Origin: Anopheles merus
Lineage: Eukaryota > Arthropoda > Insecta > Diptera > Culicidae
Direction of reading: 5' to 3'
DNA: 64,000 bases
Assembly (NCBI RefSeq): GCF_017562075.2
Contig: NC_054083.1
Span: forward strand, 16,799,141-16,863,140
This document shows positions 18,101 to 30,040 of this stretch, piece by piece (position 1 is the first letter of the stretch; the number at the start of each line of letters is the position of its first letter). The position numbers and the translations under genes were made by a program. The notes under the pieces were generated by a model. That model was not told where the DNA came from and searched no databases. It saw only the letters and a program-made list of their open reading frames with translations.

Positions 18101-21100
18101 TCCCTCCAATGACTTTCCGACCTTTGCTGCAACATACTTGAAACGATCATCGTCAAACACTACTTGGCTGTTGCGTGAAGGTTAGTAATAATCATTATCG
18201 TTTTATTAGTAATATAATAATATCAATATTTATTATTATATTCTAGTGTACTTGCTCCTGGTTGGTTGTTTTAGTTTACTGATTTAGTGTTACCCTTCTT
18301 TTACACAATCTTGCACTACGATTTTAATTGTTTTGTTTGTTTTGTTTTCTGATTTGTTTGTTGTTTTGTAAATATATAAATAGACATTTAATGATTTGTT
18401 TTTGTTTCGTTTCGATTAATATAGTATGTGATGTTTATCTTGCTTCCTTTTCATTTAGTATGGTATTTTAAAAACTCCTCCTCCCAATAACTATTTTCCA
18501 TTCCACCACTCGATCTTTGCGATACAAGTTGTATGCGGAACGTGTTCTGGACTATCGAATTGTTCCATCGTCCCGGCAATGCACAAAAAGAACAAGGAGG
18601 ATACATCGTGTGTGGTGAATTAATTAACTTCAGCTCACACATACGCACATCCACAGTGTTGAGTGTTTTGTTTCTTCTAATAATAATATATTCCATATCA
18701 CTCAATTCAACATTTTGTATAGTGTATAACTTATGCGCGTATGCTAGATTATTCTGTTAGTCTTAATATGAAAGAAACGGTTCACTACACATTGAAAGCG
18801 ATGTTTACGATTATGTTATGCGTTATCAACCATAATAGTTTGCTTGCCCTTTGCCACTCCTGTTTCCTGTGCCTTCTGCTGCTAAGTATGTTGCTTGTGA
18901 TTTCAAGTTCACTACATCTTCCAGTGTATCGCATGTGAAAACGATGACACTCTAACAAAATCTTCAAAAAACAATCTAATATCAATTGTAAACAACACGT
19001 TTGAAAACGCGGCCATCTGTTGGTTAAAACTTTCTTCTTGCCTCTAGTTATTGCCCCCGTTTTGATTCAATTCAATGCTCTGATATTAGATATACTGTGA
19101 GTGATATTAAAAAATCAAGAATGTCACATGCTTAATAATGGTTTGATTATACTTCTAAAATTTCACAGACAAAGCACAAAGAGCTTCATGTTTGATTGAG
19201 TTATGAAATAATGTGATTTTGTTTTAAATTTTATTCATATTCTGCAACAGAACATCTTATTAACCAACCTCAGCACCTGCATGTGTTATACAAAAGGGTG
19301 AGCCAAAACTATGATTTTAAATTAAAATCAAATGCATCGTTTTACGTGGTTTGTTCGGTTGGCAGTTTTGTGTTGTTATTTCGTGATTGGTTTTGTTACT
19401 TTGTTCTTTTTTAATCTATTTGCTCAGATTGTAGATTGTTTTGCTTAAAACGTCCTTGATTAAATTTATCTCTTTGCTTTTGTTTTTGTTTGTTCTAAAA
19501 TCTTGCTTTTGTTTTGTTTGACTGGTCTGGTTTTGATTACATTTTTTTTTGTTTTTTCAGTTATTGAAAAAGTTAAACATCAAATTGTTTTTTTTTTGAA
19601 CATTTTATATTTTTAAAATAAACCAAACCTCATCCTCCTACGTTTTTGTGTACCGAAAAATTCGAAAGAAAGGGATGAAGACAGTAAATGTCTTTTAGTC
19701 GAACGGATCCTTAAGCAATGTACGAAAAAAGAAACGAAAGAAACTTACACTAAAATACAACACAATACAAATACAATACACGTATACAAACACACGCCTG
19801 ACTTCAAACATGATCAATAAAACCTATAATAAACAAATAGACTATTTCACAGCCTGTTTAGATACCTGAATATTTTATTCATTTGTTTGCCGTCAAACCT
19901 CGCTCGGTTTGCCGTGTTGCTAATTCCCTATGCTACAAATGTTCGACCCAATCGGCAAATGGGGTTTGCTTGTGCTCTCATAACGATCATATTCTTGTCC
20001 GTTGCATTCCTCGTTAAGCACACGTTTAACACACTAAACAACTGGACTGTCCTTTTTTTCTAGAATAGTTGTGTTTTAGGTTCATTATTTCCTCCCTTTT
20101 AATTATTTTTACATCAATTGTTCTCGCTCACAAAAACTTCAAATCTATGTTTTTGCTCTAGACGTCATTAATTGTTCATTGCTGTAAGTTAATGAATCGA
20201 TCGAGGATTTAGAAAAAAAAAAAACAAATTGAGATTGTCATTTAAAGAGTTGACTGCGGTGCGATTACCTTTAGTAGTGAAATGAGATCATTTGAATTTA
20301 AGACACTCAAGAACAAAAAAATACTTCACTGATTTAAAACAAACCACCAAACGCGATATGAGTATCCATTTTTACAACATTCCTCCGAATCAATATGATA
20401 TCGAGTTGCTGGGGAAAAATTGATGTTAATCGCCAAAGCTACCGATTATCTGTTGAAAATAACAAATGTATTCACTTCAGCGAGTGAGAAAAAAATACAT
20501 TGTTAGGCACCCGGGGGAAAAACACAAACAAATTGGATTGGAAACAGAAATCCAATCCATCTCGTTGCTAGTTGCTGTTTTGGGAGTATTCAGTCTTGCA
20601 GTCATCGTTGCACATCAAACGCTGGATGATCTGGACCAGAATGGGAGATCGGGGATCGTCACGAATCAGAGGCGTACGCGTGTTTCTAATGCGTACAGTC
20701 TCTGTACACCTTTACTTTGCTTCATGGTTTCTCTCATTACTTTTCCCTTAATTGTAAGAAATAGCACATATACATCTGTAAACTTTAAGCCTTGTTTTGT
20801 TGTATTAACCTTACCCACTATGCCACCTTGTGCAAAGGTTCGATAAACCTAGCGTTGCGTTACGTTATGTTATAGCCAAGAAAACACTACTAACACCGAC
20901 ACTAACACGATTGATTTTTTGCTGCTCGATCACTACTTGATTTTTGTTTTTACTTGTTATATATCCAGTATCCTTTAAGAGAATAGTTGAATGAAAAAAT
21001 AAAGAAAAAGGAAAAAACGCCCCTCCACTTTGTTGAGAATGTGTTGTGTGATTCATTTAAAATTTAGCTCCATTCGACGCTTTGCTGCAGGATGCTCCCT

Positions 21101-21866
21101 GAGACAAAGACACAAAACCCGAAATCATTCAATTGCTTCTCGTGAGTGAAATCTCGGCTGGGTTGAATTTTGCTTCAAACATTCGGAAAACCAGATTGCT
21201 TCACATTATTTTGATGGAACTATTGTTCCGAATGTGCTTCGGACACTTCACAACCGATAAAAAAACAACTCCATGATTGAGAATCACATCCTTTCTTTTG
21301 GACATTCTTTCCGTTACGTGATGTGGGTTGTTCGCGGATAAAGTGTAGAATTTTTCTCTCAATTTTCCCTCCGATGATTGTGTATTTATGTTTGCATTTG
21401 TGTGTACAGAAATATGTGTGCACAATGGCGCGACATCGTCTCATCCATCGACTCCTACCAACGGCGCTATGGGTTTGAAAAGTGTTTTTATTTTTCTTCT
21501 AGTTTTAGTTCGCCCGGATCCGAATGATACATTCGTGCCCTGTTGGGTTGGTTGTATGCGATTAGTTTATTTTAACACCCAGGAATGAAGAACTGTTTTG
21601 CTACCGCGCCCGTGCCATTTCGGCCGCACCAGGATTATTCCGAGAGAGGTTTCTGTTTGGGATCACGTTGCGTTTCGTTTAGTTTAAGTGTTACACTACG
21701 TTTTACATACATCCTGCAAAAAAGGACCATTTGGTTTCGGTTTATCACTTGCGCTTTTGTTTGTTAGTGAACTGTGGTTTTAATAGTAGTTGTTGTAGTA
21801 GTAGTGGTTGTTGTTGTTTGCTTGAGCTGCTTCACTGCTATTTCGTAGTTGTAGTGCTATGTACCG

Positions 21867-21974
21867 GCAAAGTGACCGTAGGACGACCGACTACCCTTGT
21901 GACGTTTTTTTCTTCTTCAATCCTTTCGTTCCACACTCTCAACACTGCCGTGTGTATCGACACGGTCACTTTGC
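21867..21974. repeat. 13-bp perfect inverted repeat with 82-nt spacer
   Basis: The arms are GCAAAGTGACCGT (21867-21879) and ACGGTCACTTTGC (21962-21974). The spacer has a further small stem (CCGTGT/ACACGG near 21949-21965) that competes with the main one. It lies in the T-rich tract, so a minus-strand transcript could form a long-loop stem. The loop is too long for a typical animal pre-miRNA. Confidence 0.8.
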
Positions 21975-22604
21975 GCTCCGTTTGTGGCTTGCTGAGGTTA
22001 AAAATGGGAACCTAAACTATTAGCATTTGTTCCGTATTAGTTTGTTCCGTTCCCCTACTTCGTGTTGCTGTAGTTGCTGTCAATTTTATTACCATAAAGT
22101 TTTGCTATTTTTGCAATAATTTTTCCTGAGTTTTGTAATTTGTTTCATTTGCTTTTTTTCTCACCCACATGTACGCTTCCTGTTTACTACTATAAGTAAA
22201 ACCGTTTTGTTTTGCGTTTGCGTTTGATTTGAACCTTGCTGTAGATGCTCTTGTGTGTTTTTGTTTTGTTTTATTTCGTTTAAAGTTTTGTTTCGTCTTT
22301 TTTTTCTGTTTATTTGTTTTAGAAGTGTGTGCCCATTGTTTTCACCGGGTATTGAAAACGCCTGCCAATCGTTCAACCGACTGGGACTGTTTCGAACCGA
22401 TCCAGCGAAAGAATCCAGCAAGGCTATGAAAAAGATTATATACCCTTTACCATTGTTCGTTGTTTGAAATGCCATGGATGTTTCTTTTTTTATATGAACG
22501 AAATGTCGATGAGAGTGAAAACCTGTGCCCAGTTGTTTCTGCTTTGTAAAATGTTTGCTGCTTTTTTCTATGTTTGACTGTTGCTTCGGGAAATATAGCT
22601 TGAT

Positions 22605-22863
22605 CAGGGGTCTTCAACAGGGGCCTAAAACGGCTCTCAAAAGCCTTTGAATCGAAGACTGTTTTAACTAAATGAAAATAAAATAATTATAATTAAATGA
22701 AGTAATCTGTAATTTTAGAAATTTTCTTTGCGGAATTCAACACAAAACTTAAATTTTCAATACTGACAAGCCTTAGAAATTTGACATTTTTAGATTGTAT
22801 TTTTTCATCAAAGAAAGAATTGAACGTTCATTCGTAACAAACGCGCAAGTTTGAAGACCCCTG
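22605..22863. mobile_element. hAT-like MITE (259 bp)
   Basis: The ends are perfect 13-bp inverted repeats, CAGGGGTCTTCAA (22605-22617) and its complement (22851-22863). CAGGGGT... ends are typical of hAT-superfamily elements. The interior is AT-rich with no coding potential, so it would be a non-autonomous MITE. hAT elements make 8-bp target duplications; the flanks AGCTTGAT and ACTTTGAG agree at only 5 of 8 positions, so the duplication has decayed or the exact end is offset. It lies inside the T-rich tract and would be part of any extended minus-strand transcript. Confidence 0.7.
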
Positions 22864-23671
22864 ACTTTGAGGATTTCAATTGATTACAGTCATTTTCTTT
22901 GCTGTCGCTTTTACTAGCTGTAGTTATGAACGTTTTCTCAATAAATGTTGATATTATTGTTCGCCCATTCGCCTGTTTCTTTTCTTCAGACATGTGTATG
23001 TTGTGAATCCTGTATATGACAACACTACAAATGGAGTAATAGAAACTCTTATGTCGCTGTCATTAATTGAATGCAAAGTAATTCCGAAATAGTAAAAACA
23101 AACTTGATTTTTAGAAAACAAAGTATAAAAAATGGAATTATAAATAAATATCGAAATAGACATTTTTACCACCTAATTTTGTTGGTAAATGTTGCTCATA
23201 GTGCAACAAATATTTATAAAACCTGCCATTACCTCCGCTTCTCTAGAATTACCAGGAAAACAGTCAGTCTCGGGTGCTGAATAGAAAACAACAGTCCTGA
23301 AACATACCTAACAAAAGAGAAAAGAGAGAACAAAAACAACCGGACAATGACTCTGAAAACTCAAACCTTAAATCGAGCGAACTATAATACACCAATATTA
23401 CTTTTTCTTCCAATTCAATCTGCGGAAAAATTATGACGAACAAGAAACGAACAAAACAAAAACACAGATAAATAAAATAAAATAAAAACAATGCTTTAGG
23501 TATTTGATTGATGCTTCATTCTTTTTGCAAACATGGCTGCATTGATTATCATAGAGTTATAATAGTACGTTTTTTTTTACCAGCGTAATAGTAACCATAA
23601 TTAGTATTAATACCTTATCTAACAACGAAAAGAAACATTTGATTTGTAACGCTTATCTGTCTGTGATTGTT

Positions 23672-23777
<106 letters not shown>

Positions 23778-24600
23778 CGTGTGTACGTGCCTGAATTTTG
23801 CTCACGCTTTTGCTCGATCGTCTGCAAAGTGTCCCCATGGACGAAATGGCGCCTTCATAAGGGTAACATTAGAAAAAAACTAGTTGTAATCGTTCCAGCC
23901 AGCGAATTCACCGACCACAATTCAAACGAGAAACGAGCAATGAGGGGAACGCTTGCCTGTTCCATTTTCTAGCTCTCCTCTTGTATAGGGCTAGAGTGTG
24001 TGGGCATGTTAATAGTCTTACCTTAACCGGCTGATTAATAGCCAATAGGACTTTTGCAAGTGGTGTTTTTGGCACACTTGCTATACGAAATGTTGTTTCT
24101 CCTACTTGTTTGTTCTTCTATTCTATTGTATTGGTTATTCCTCTCCTCTGGGTGGGCTTATCTCCTAGGTTTTGCGTCTTTGTGTCGCCAAATTTTGGTT
24201 ACTTTGCGCACTTACACACTAGTCGCTTACCGCACTACGCGCTTACGCGCATCACGCGCAACCTTTACACAAACATTATAGCTAAACCATTTTAACCGTC
24301 CGTCTCTCAACCTTCCGCTCGTTCGCACTGCTCGCCCGCACATTGCACAACGCAAGTGCACTGCTGGCCTATGCCTGTGTGCCTTAATCCATTACTTTTA
24401 ATCACATATTCAGCTTATTTTCTTTATTTTCATATCTACAAGTTTACCACGGTCTCTCTCATTCGCACTCGTCCACTCAACGTTCGTGTTAATAATAGTT
24501 CAAATTACTGTTTGCGCGTTTGTGTGTGTGTTTGTGGAAGGTTGTGTTTTCTGTCTTCTTCGTATCTAATTTACCCTCAATTGAAGTCACTTTAGTGACT

Positions 24601-27100
24601 GTGTTGAAGACGATTTTGAAACGTAAAAAGTGTGTTTGTGTGTGATGGAGAGTAGGTTGTAATGCATTCAAAGTATGCACCGTCTTATAGAGAGTAAGAT
24701 AGCAGTCATAACGTAGAATATTGATGGTAAAGAATATGGTTAGCATTCATGTTCCAAAGTAATCCTTACTTGTTAAACTCTACCTGAATTTATTCAACCA
24801 TGACAGAAGGATCTCACATGGTTGACAGAAATAATGACCTATTTAGAACACAGCACGATCAAAAAGTTGCGAAACCAAAAATATATAATTCTAAACCAAT
24901 ATTATTCAATGTACAGTGCTTTAACATAATGTATAACATCAACAGCTAGTTCTTAGAAATGAGGAAAAATCTTATACTTCTACTTCCTGCTCTGTACATA
25001 AAAGCTGGCTAACGAAAATGGTTAAAGGATGCACGGGTGGCGTCGTTACGTGGCTAACGTGTACTAAAGTGCGGATGTTTTAGATGCTCGGTACTGGCAG
25101 AATGTTCCTCCGATACAAAATACTCAACTTCTGATAAATCGTTTTCTTGATTATTTTCACACAGCAAGTCAATAATAGGACCATTCAAAAGCCAGTCAAG
25201 CATGACTTTAAACATTCGACAGCGGGCTTCCTTAGTCGATCGTACTGAACATCCGCCGTAGTGTGTGAAAGTCTCCCGGTCCTTCCTAGCGCACATCAAC
25301 AAAATGAAGTTTGCATCTTGCCTGTCGACATCAAGAGCCATAATCAAACTTACGCTTATCCCGAAGGCGAGAAAAACACACACCAGCTGGCCGGTTCGAT
25401 TTCCACCCCGATGTCGATGAAATTGCTCGTAATGCTCAATCATCCCTGTTTGCAGGTCGTTTCCCCCAAATGATCGTGATTGGTGAAGTGTAAAGCGCTT
25501 CGACAGCGCCCTTGGGTGGGAAAGGAAGTATTACGATTGGAAGTAGAACGAAAACCCGTTCCATGGGACGCAAGCAGCCAACATAAGCGACCCGCCGAAA
25601 AAGAAAGAAAAAATGGGCTCCCAGAAAAACGCTGCAAAACACATTGCCGATGAGATGAGCGATTGGGAAGGATCGGAAGGCAAGTGGGAACACAATTTCC
25701 TTCCAAGCAGTGGCGCTGCCATCTGGAAATTGGCTCTGGGTTTGTGTACGCACACACAGACACACACACACACATATAAACCGAATAAAAACCAATGTAG
25801 AGTAACATTTTCTTTTGTGTGTGTGTGTGTGTGTGTGCCAAACCCAAAATGAAAGGCAAAAAACCCATATAACCAGGACCCACTGGCTCCCAGGGCACAG
25901 AGGAATAATAAACCCAATGCCCGCCGATCCTTCGGGCAGTTTTTCAATATCTCCGTTCGTCCGAAAGTGCCCCGGGGGTTCCGTGCATATCCTGATTTGG
26001 TGCGTTTTGGTGGCTGAATTTCGATTATTCCGTGAAAGGGCTATATGGCGAACCGGGAGAAACTGGGTCGAAGAGCATAGCGTACTGGCAAACTAACAAA
26101 CGGTTGGGGTAAAACCGATTCAAGCGATTCACAGAGGAATCTGAATTTTTTATCCAACCTCCTTCTTCGCCTTCCACAAACCGCTTCTTTCACCGTAAGC
26201 TGGAAAGAAATTGTAGAAATTGGACGAAAATAGGATAATGTACCCGTATTGCTGCTTAGCCCAGCCAGCCAGCCACTATCGGGTCAGGCAGGATAGCAGG
26301 CAGGCATGCCGCGTGTTTTTTTTCCATTAGCCGATGCTTCACGGTACGCTGCTTGTTTGCAGGAGCGTGAAAGAAATTTAATAAAACACCTCTTTTACAC
26401 CAGCCTCGTGGCTGCGCCTTCCGGGACTGGAAGCTGGGTATTACATTAATCAAATTGTTCCACCTTTATCAGGGAATGCTGTGCAGTTCCCTGTCTGTAG
26501 GTTCCCCCCCGAAGGAGCGAGTAAGTACTGTGGGGAAGTTGTTTGCTCCATCACAATAGTCATTTTTGCTAAATTCCATACCGGACCGGCAGGATGCATC
26601 TTCGCTACACGCTGCTTTATCGTAAACCGGTTTATATTTTTCAATTGCTGCGGAATGGAATTTTCCAAACCCGTGGCGAGAGGCCCAAACCGGCAATGAA
26701 ACATACACACAGCGAGCCTAACGATGAGCTATTTACAAATAAATCTCACTCTATTAGAACACCTTGGACAGCGATTCCAATCATTTGGATTCCACCCGGA
26801 AACTCGGTGGATAAGACAGCCAAATTGCCCGCCCGCTCCCGTCCTATATTCCATTCAGCAGTACAATTTTAATCACAACGCCACTTTTTTCTTCAGTTCG
26901 ACTACCAGCAAGTACGTGAGCTATTTTTAATTACAAAACTGTACACGACGCAGCGAACCCCAAAATTCCATCCCTTTTCCAAACCCGTACCGATCCACAT
27001 TGGTGCCCCACTTCGCCAGCGGCTCCGTGGAATTTGTTCCGCTCAAAATCGGCGCTCCATATCGAATAATTTGATCGCAAACAGGAACACAAGCGAAAGA
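24601..27100. other. Mixed-composition segment between two T-rich tracts
   Basis: The T-bias of the neighbouring tracts is weaker here. It contains the uncharacterised minus-strand ORF at 25054-25443 and short CA/TG repeats at about 25.75 and 25.82 kb. A Pumilio-type TGTAAATA lies on the minus strand at 26730-26737. I can support no other gene. Confidence 0.5.
25054..25443 (-). CDS. Uncharacterised small ORF (129 codons), doubtful
   Basis: I do not recognise this protein. It starts MIEHYEQFHRHRGGNR, has a hydrophobic stretch at about residues 20-37 (QLVCVFLAFGISVSLIM) that could be a membrane segment or signal anchor, then a mixed hydrophilic region with five cysteines and an acidic C-terminal part (ENNQENDLSEVEYF). 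Unlike nearly all other ORFs in the window it has balanced amino-acid composition and is not built on a simple repeat. The frame is open upstream to a stop at 25531-25533 without another ATG. A weak AG (TGCAAACAG) lies just before the ATG. It lies about 2.6 kb downstream of the Sox14 stop, on the same strand. It may be a chance ORF or an exon of a minus-strand transcript. Confidence 0.2.
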   Translation of the reverse strand: MIEHYEQFHRHRGGNRTGQLVCVFLAFGISVSLIMALDVDRQDANFILLMCARKDRETFTHYGGCSVRSTKEARCRMFKVMLDWLLNGPIIDLLCENNQENDLSEVEYFVSEEHSASTEHLKHPHFSTR

Positions 27101-27730
27101 TGGCTGCACCAAAGTTACCATTTGAAAAGCACGCCCGCGCCTTATCCACAAACTCACCACTTATGTTAGCATCCTTTTTTTTTTTCTTCAACCAGCTATG
27201 CATCGTACTCTCTAAACGTCAAACGTTCTCCGATCACTTTTCTTTCTGTGAGTGTTTGTGTGTTTTTGTATGTGGGTTTCTTTTCCTATTTTTCTGTAAG
27301 CTCTGAGTCGCTCGGTTTGTGTGTTTTGTTTACGGCTTTGTTTTATTTCCATTTTGTATCTTTTGATACTTTCTTTCTTTCTCTATTCAACTTTCCGAAC
27401 TCTTTGCTTGTTTTCTTACTTAGTGTTTTTTTGCTTTATGGTTTTGTTATATTGCATGCTTGACAAACACGCGCACTAACGCGCATTTTCTGGCTATATT
27501 TTAAGTTTTCCTTAGGGTTCTAGATCATTCTGTTACTGTACGCTTACACACAAACTCACACACACTCACGCACTCTTTCTCACTTGCTCTCTCGTACTCA
27601 CGCACTTTCTGTACAATCATGCACCTCATCTGATAAAGCACTTATTTTTTTCCCTTCTTACGCTTCCTTTTTTCTTTGTCTGCTCTTTTGCCTTACTCTC
27701 TCTGTCTCTTTTTCCTCTTATCTCTCTCTG

Positions 27731-27731
<1 letters not shown>

Positions 27732-27766
<35 letters not shown>
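27732..27766. repeat. (CT)n microsatellite in the putative 3' UTR
   Basis: A pure CT tract, GA on the minus strand, about 300 bases downstream of the Sox14 stop codon. It could bind GAGA-type or CU-binding proteins, but this is inference. Confidence 0.95.
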
Positions 27767-27771
<5 letters not shown>

Positions 27772-27992
27772 GTTTGTGTGATAAATGATAACAAAGTGTT
27801 TACTTTGCATCTGTTTTTACTTTTCCCCTTCTTTGTGGATAATAAATTCCAAGACTACGAAGGCTCAAATCCCTTTCTCTACTATTCACCCGTGTGTTGG
27901 TTTATATATTTATGTGTATGTTTGTTGGTATGTGGGGGAAAAGTTGTGTTTTGTAGAGATGTGTGTATGAGTAGTGAGGAAAGGTTCTTTTG

Positions 27993-28015
27993 TTTTTTTT
28001 TTTTTGGGGGGGGGG
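27993..28015. repeat. T13-G10 homopolymer pair just after the Sox14 stop
   Basis: On the transcript strand this reads C10 then A13, starting 28 bases after the stop codon. Such runs are prone to sequencing and assembly length errors. Confidence 0.9.
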
Positions 28016-28042
28016 ATATTTCGCTCACCAGTGCACCTGCTT

Positions 28043-28626
28043 TTACACGTTGAAGCTGAGGTTTTGCTCGGACAGGAAAATACTGTTGCCCTCGGCGATG
28101 AACTCTAGATGGGAGCCGCTGGACGAGGAGGCCGTTTCCATGCCCTCGAACGTGTAGTCCATCTGGGCGGCGCACACGTCCAGAATACCGTCCAGCAGGT
28201 TCTGATCGTCCGACTGGCTCATGCTGTCGATGATGTGGCTGTCGAGGGCCACGAGCGTGCCGAACCCGTCGACCGACGGCGACGGTTGACAGTTGGGCAC
28301 AATGGACGTCTCGGCTATCAGCGACAAGCTGCCCATATTCTCCACCGCTAGCTGCTGGCACGTATACTGGCGCAGATGCTGCTGGAACTGCTGGTGCTGT
28401 TGCTGCTGTTGCTGCTGCTGGTGCTGCTGCTGCTGCTGCTGGTGAAGGCTGTTGGCAATCAGGGGCTGGTTTGCCTCGGAGTACTGGAACGGTTGCAGCA
28501 ACTGCTGCTGCAATGGCTGGTGGCACTGCTGTCCGTTGGTGATTTCGTTAAAGCTCGCTAGTGCGCCCCGCTGCTGCTGTTGCTGGTTGAGGTGGTGTGA
28601 CTGTTGTGATTGCTGCTGCTGTTGTG

Positions 28627-28657
<31 letters not shown>

Positions 28658-29992
28658 AGGGTGCTGCTGCTGCTGTTGGTGCTGCTGTTGCTGCGGCTCA
28701 GCCAGCGTGAAATGCCCGTTGAAGGGCTCAATGTCGCTGAAACACACACCGGGCTCCAGATCCAGCATGCCGCCAAAGTGGTCACTCTGACACTCATCGT
28801 CATCGTAGTACTTCTCCGTCTTTATGCAGTCACCGTCGCTGTCGGCGTAGACGGACTTGGCGGACGGCGTCGTTTGCTGCTGGAGGTGATTGTTGTTGAT
28901 CTGAAGACTGTTGTTGTTGTTGTTGTTGTGTTGCTGCTGATTGTGTTGCTGGTGTTGATTGTGGTGCTGTTGCGGAAGGGGACTGTTGCATGACGGCACG
29001 TGCGCACCGTGATGCACCGTGACCGTGGTCGCCGGACTGCTGGAGGTGGTATTGGTGGCGGAGGCGGTCGAGCAGGTGGTGTGGTTGGTGTGGCCCAGCG
29101 GGCTCCCCACACTGTCTCCCCCGGTGAGATCGGGCGTGGCGCCGTGCGCGTACCGGAAGCCCTTGCCCTCGTGCTCAAAGTGGCTGCTTTCGTCCACCGC
29201 GAACACGCTGTGGTCGGGCGTGCGGATGAACAGGGGCGTGCCTTCCGTGAACGAGCCAAACGTGGGCTCGGGCGAGATCAGCGACCGCTCGTCGTACAGC
29301 GTGGCACTCTCCGGTGAGTTCGGCAGCAGCTTGGTCGCGGCCAGCGAGTAACAGTCGGGCTGTGCCGCTAGGGGCGGCATGGTGGCGGCCGTCGCGACCG
29401 CCGCCATCGTCGGCTGGCCCAGCTCGTCGAGGATGAGCTGCTTCTTGCCCTTGAGCGAGCCACCGCTAGCGCCCCCCTTGGACACCTTCCCGCTCGCGGT
29501 CCGGCTACGCTTGCCGGCCGGCGCAGCCGGAGACTTGGCGGACGACGACGAGGACGACGAGGAGGAACTACTGGACGAACCGCAGCTGTCCCGGGACGAT
29601 ACCGAGTCGGGCGAACCGGTCGAGGAGGACGTAGACAGGGCGGGCGAACCAGCACCAGTGGAGGAGGAGGAGGAGGACGACGACGAACTGTTCTTGGGGG
29701 AGCTTGCCGGACCTGCGCCACCACTACCACTACCCTTGATCTGCTTCTTTTTTGGACGGTACTTGTAGTTGGGGTACTCCTGCGTGTGCAGCTTGCGCAA
29801 GCGCTCCGCCTCCTCGATGAACGGTTGGCGCTCCTCCGGGCTCAGCTGCTTCCAGCGCTGGCCCAGGTTCTTGGAGATGACCGCGTTGTGCATGTCCGGC
29901 GTCACCTCGCAAATCTTGCGCCGCTCGATCTGGCTCCACACCATGAACGGATTCATCGGCCGCTTGATGTGTCCGGGGCTGTGTTTTTTCGT
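28043..29992 (-). CDS. Sox14: SoxC-class HMG-box transcription factor (Sox14 orthologue), large 3'-terminal coding exon
   Basis: The exon encodes 649 residues and ends at TAA (28043-28045). It enters the HMG box through TKKHSPGHIKRPMNPFMVW, so the true start codon is in an upstream exon. Counting from the Met of MNPF (29954-29956), the HMG box covers about residues 1-72 and ends in YPNYKYRPKKKQ, a SoxC-type ending with a basic nuclear-localisation stretch. Then come two poly-Ser runs (about 90-99 and 127-139), a basic patch (149-172), an Asn/Gln/His-rich segment (328-361), a SUMO consensus IKTE (378-381) in an acidic context, and long Gln runs (422-462, 506-522). The tail YTFEGME...GSHLEF (601-619) matches my recollection of the Drosophila Sox14 C-terminus (YTFED...GSHLEF). 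SoxC proteins bind the DNA minor groove and bend it; fly Sox14 is an ecdysone-response regulator in metamorphosis and dendrite pruning. Its role here is inferred. Two HMG residues are atypical (see findings). The poly-Gln length may vary between alleles. Confidence 0.93.
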
Positions 29993-30040
29993 CTGCGGTA
30001 AAGGGAAGAAACCAATGGGAAAGATGAGGAGCTTAGTGGA
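29993..30040 (-). other. Splice acceptor and polypyrimidine tract upstream of the Sox14 HMG exon
   Basis: On the minus strand the sequence directly before the HMG-box codons is pyrimidine-rich and ends CCCTTTACCGCAG, a good 3' splice site. The AG falls at 29994-29993. The reading frame continues as Thr-Lys-Lys-His if the exon begins at 29992 in phase 0. A possible branch point (CACTAAG) lies about 40 bases further upstream. This shows that the N-terminal part of the protein is encoded at higher coordinates, inside or beyond this window. Confidence 0.8.

Larger units (their letters stand above)
27342..28042 (-). other. Putative Sox14 3' UTR (proximal part)
   Basis: Sequence directly downstream of the Sox14 stop codon on the minus strand. 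It is strongly purine-rich on that strand (T/C-rich on the plus strand) and has no coding ORF of interest. It holds a C10-A13 homopolymer pair (plus strand T13 then G10, 27993-28015) and a (GA)n tract (27732-27766, CT on the plus strand). The first AATAAA I see on the minus strand is at 27342-27347, a possible proximal poly(A) signal about 700 bases after the stop. The signal is real as sequence; its use is inferred. Confidence 0.45.

Noticed and set aside
20283..20302. TGAGATCATTTGAA, similar to the bantam microRNA
   Set aside because: One base is missing relative to bantam after the seed, and the sequence before it cannot supply a matching hairpin arm. Probably chance.
28109..29768. ORFs on the plus strand and in other minus frames over the Sox14 exon
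   Set aside because: Shadows of the Sox14 coding frame; poly-Leu, poly-Cys and poly-Arg products arise from the Gln and Ser codon runs.
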